NCBI GenBank assembly: GCA_034336665.1
Contig: CM067568.1
Span: 9,569,165-9,633,164, forward strand
Length of the DNA stretch: 64,000 nt
DNA from: Luscinia megarhynchos
Taxonomy: Eukaryota > Chordata > Aves > Passeriformes > Turdidae
Direction: 5' to 3'
Both the position numbers and the translations under genes were made by a program. Of the stretch, positions 62,395 to 64,000 are shown in pieces. Every line of letters begins with the position of its first letter. Within the stretch, counting starts at the first letter, position 1. Below the pieces are notes generated by a model, which saw only the letters and a program-made list of their open reading frames with translations, was not told where the DNA came from and did no database searches.

Positions 62395-62900
62395 GGTTCC
62401 CCGAGACCCCCGGTCCGGTTCGGCCCGGGGCGCGGCGGCGACAGGGACACACCTGGGGATGGGACAGAACGGAGCAGGAGGGAGCGGGGTGGGATGAGAA
62501 TGGGAACCTGAGGAAGGGGGGTGCGAGCTGGAAAGGGGAACAACAGGGCAGAGGTCGCCCCGGTGTCCCGGTGGAATCGGGCTGTGACCGTGGGGAACCA
62601 GCCCGCTCAGCCACACGCGGCTGTGCCCGGCACCGGGCTGGGAAAGCACTTTCGAAATGCCCCCTTCCCCCTCCAGCCCCCGCCCCATTCAGCTGCCTGT
62701 GAGTCAGGGCCGGCCATTCCCCGCCCCGGGACCGCCCCGGCCGCCCCGGGGCCGGGCCCGCTCCGGACCCACCCGCCGCACTCGGCCGGGATCCAGCACT
62801 TCCTCTTCCCCAGGAAGAGCCCGGCCCCGGGAGGGAGGGACCGGCCGGGCCGGCCCCGCCGCTCCCCGGGATATACCGCACCCCGCCCCGAGACAGGAGC
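62395..62900 (-). promoter_or_regulatory. TCIRG1: TCIRG1 promoter region, CpG-rich
   Basis: GC-rich DNA upstream of the start codon includes dense CCCCGCCCC/GGGGCCGGG-type GC boxes at about 62722-62900. TGAGTCAG near 62700 matches an AP-1 site, of interest for a gene used by osteoclasts. No TATA box was recognised. The transcription start could not be placed. Confidence 0.45.
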
Positions 62901-63059
62901 CCCGCAGCGTCCCGCGAGAAGGATGGAAATGGGAGCATCAGCAGGATCCGCACACCGGACTGTTAGCTAGTAATTACTCCAGTCAGTCCCTGTTTGTGCA
63001 GGAGCCAGGTTGCCGTGCCTGGAGAGAAGGGGTTTGGGGTGCTGCTGCCCAATCTGCAT

Positions 63060-63640
63060 AAAACAAAGGGGGTGGACTGTCACTGCCTGCATCCTGCAAG
63101 GCGCAGTGATCGTTCTTGTCCTGCTCGTGGCTCTCCCTTGCACAACTCGCTCAGCTCTAATACTTCCCCTCCGGCATCACCGGCTGAACTGCGCCACCGT
63201 GACAGGCGGCTGAGAAGAGATAATTGAGCATCAAACACCCCCGAAGCGCTCCCAGACTCACTTCTGAGGCCATTCACCAGAGGATTGAAACCTGGGCACT
63301 CCCCCCGAGCCTGATCACATTTTAACCCATCGGACTTCCCCCACTGCCGACAGATCAAGACCATCACTTCGACCAAGGGACAACTAAATTGCAACAACCA
63401 AGTCACAAGATCTTCCACGTGTGATTTATTTTTCCCCTTATCTTTTAGTCCTTTTTTTCTCTTTTCCCTTATACATTTCTTTAAAGTAAAAATTTTTTAT
63501 GCTTTCATGTTGCTGTATTACTGTAGATACTAGTGACCAAAACAGCTACATACCTGCTTTCCATTGCAACCCAATTGTTCTAAAATAAACTTTACTCATA
63601 CATACTTACAAACACCCATTGTTAAGAGTGCATTCACTCT
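63060..63640 (+). mobile_element. Possible endogenous retrovirus env 3' end and LTR fragment
   Basis: A plus-strand frame at about 63084-63213 contains a hydrophobic segment (AVIVLVLLVALP) followed by a short polar tail and stop, as in the end of a retroviral transmembrane protein. Pyrimidine-rich and AT-rich non-coding DNA then runs to an AATAAA-type sequence near 63585. This is weak evidence and there is no complete gene. Confidence 0.3.
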
Positions 63641-64000
63641 AATCCACCCCTGCATTACTCTCACCTTCAAGGGGCAGGTCCTAAGTGGAAGCACAGGATC
63701 TCCCTGCTGGGATCCCCACACTGTGAAACTGCTGCCAGATTTGCCAGGCACCCCACACTGGTACCCACACACCAGCACCATTGGGACACCCATACCAATG
63801 GCACAAGAGGCTCCCCCACTGGTACCACCGGGACCCTCTGCTGGGATCATCCAGATCAGAGGCATCACTGGGACCCTCACAGTACTACTGTGAACCTCCC
63901 TTGCCAGGATTACCTGGTGCCCCCACCCTGGCTGCCCTCAGAAGCTGGAAATGATGCTCCCACATTCCCAATCCCCCCAGCGCTTCCCCTCCATCCTTGC
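63641..64000. other. End of window, no feature recognised
   Basis: C/A-rich sequence with loosely repeated words (GGGACCCTC, CACTGGTACC) but no clear tandem period and no conserved coding sequence. Confidence 0.4.

Noticed and set aside
63080..63418. A 112-codon minus-strand frame near the window end
   Set aside because: It overlaps the possible retroviral tail on the other strand and shows no recognisable domain.

Overview
The window looks like nuclear DNA from a bird, most likely a passerine. The genes are vertebrate multi-exon genes with GT-AG introns. CR1 LINE 3' ends recur on both strands, and there are several solo LTRs of a type I associate with songbird genomes. The species cannot be fixed from the sequence alone. 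I assembled gene models by hand, joining exons only where splice sites, reading phase and remembered vertebrate protein sequence agreed.

Left block, about 1.6-46.4 kb, equals human 15q15: CCDC32 (minus, 1711-4570); a PCMT1-like protein-isoaspartate methyltransferase (plus, 5128-8869) sharing a CpG-rich divergent promoter with CCDC32; RPUSD2 (plus, 9796-12699); tRNA-Ser(GCT) (minus, 15895-15976); KNL1 (plus, CDS 18063-37240, 25 coding exons including a 4.2-kb MELT-repeat exon); RAD51 (plus, CDS 40208-45808, 339 codons). KNL1 and RAD51 both serve dividing cells, and their promoters carry cell-cycle-type motifs. Intron and spacer DNA holds CR1 fragments, minisatellites, LTRs and a decayed gammaretrovirus-like pol remnant in KNL1 intron 9.

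Middle, about 46.4-55.7 kb: no recognised gene. It contains a 520-bp (GAAG)n tract, an isolated GC-rich TATA-containing promoter-like segment near 49.9 kb, AT-rich DNA, CR1 pieces and a probable LTR.

Right block, about 55.7-62.4 kb, equals human 11q13.2: TBX10 (plus, 8 exons) and TCIRG1, the V-ATPase a3 subunit (minus, 19 exons), tail to tail. The last 1 kb has a possible retroviral env/LTR remnant.

Main points for follow-up: single-base reading-frame breaks in three otherwise intact genes (CCDC32 twice, KNL1 once, TCIRG1 once), which together suggest consensus indel errors; a PCMT paralogue with a hydrophobic N-terminal extension and a C-terminal RDDL tetrapeptide; the RAD51-TBX10 junction of two human-separate synteny blocks; and an orphan promoter-like island. 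I found no clearly new biological system.
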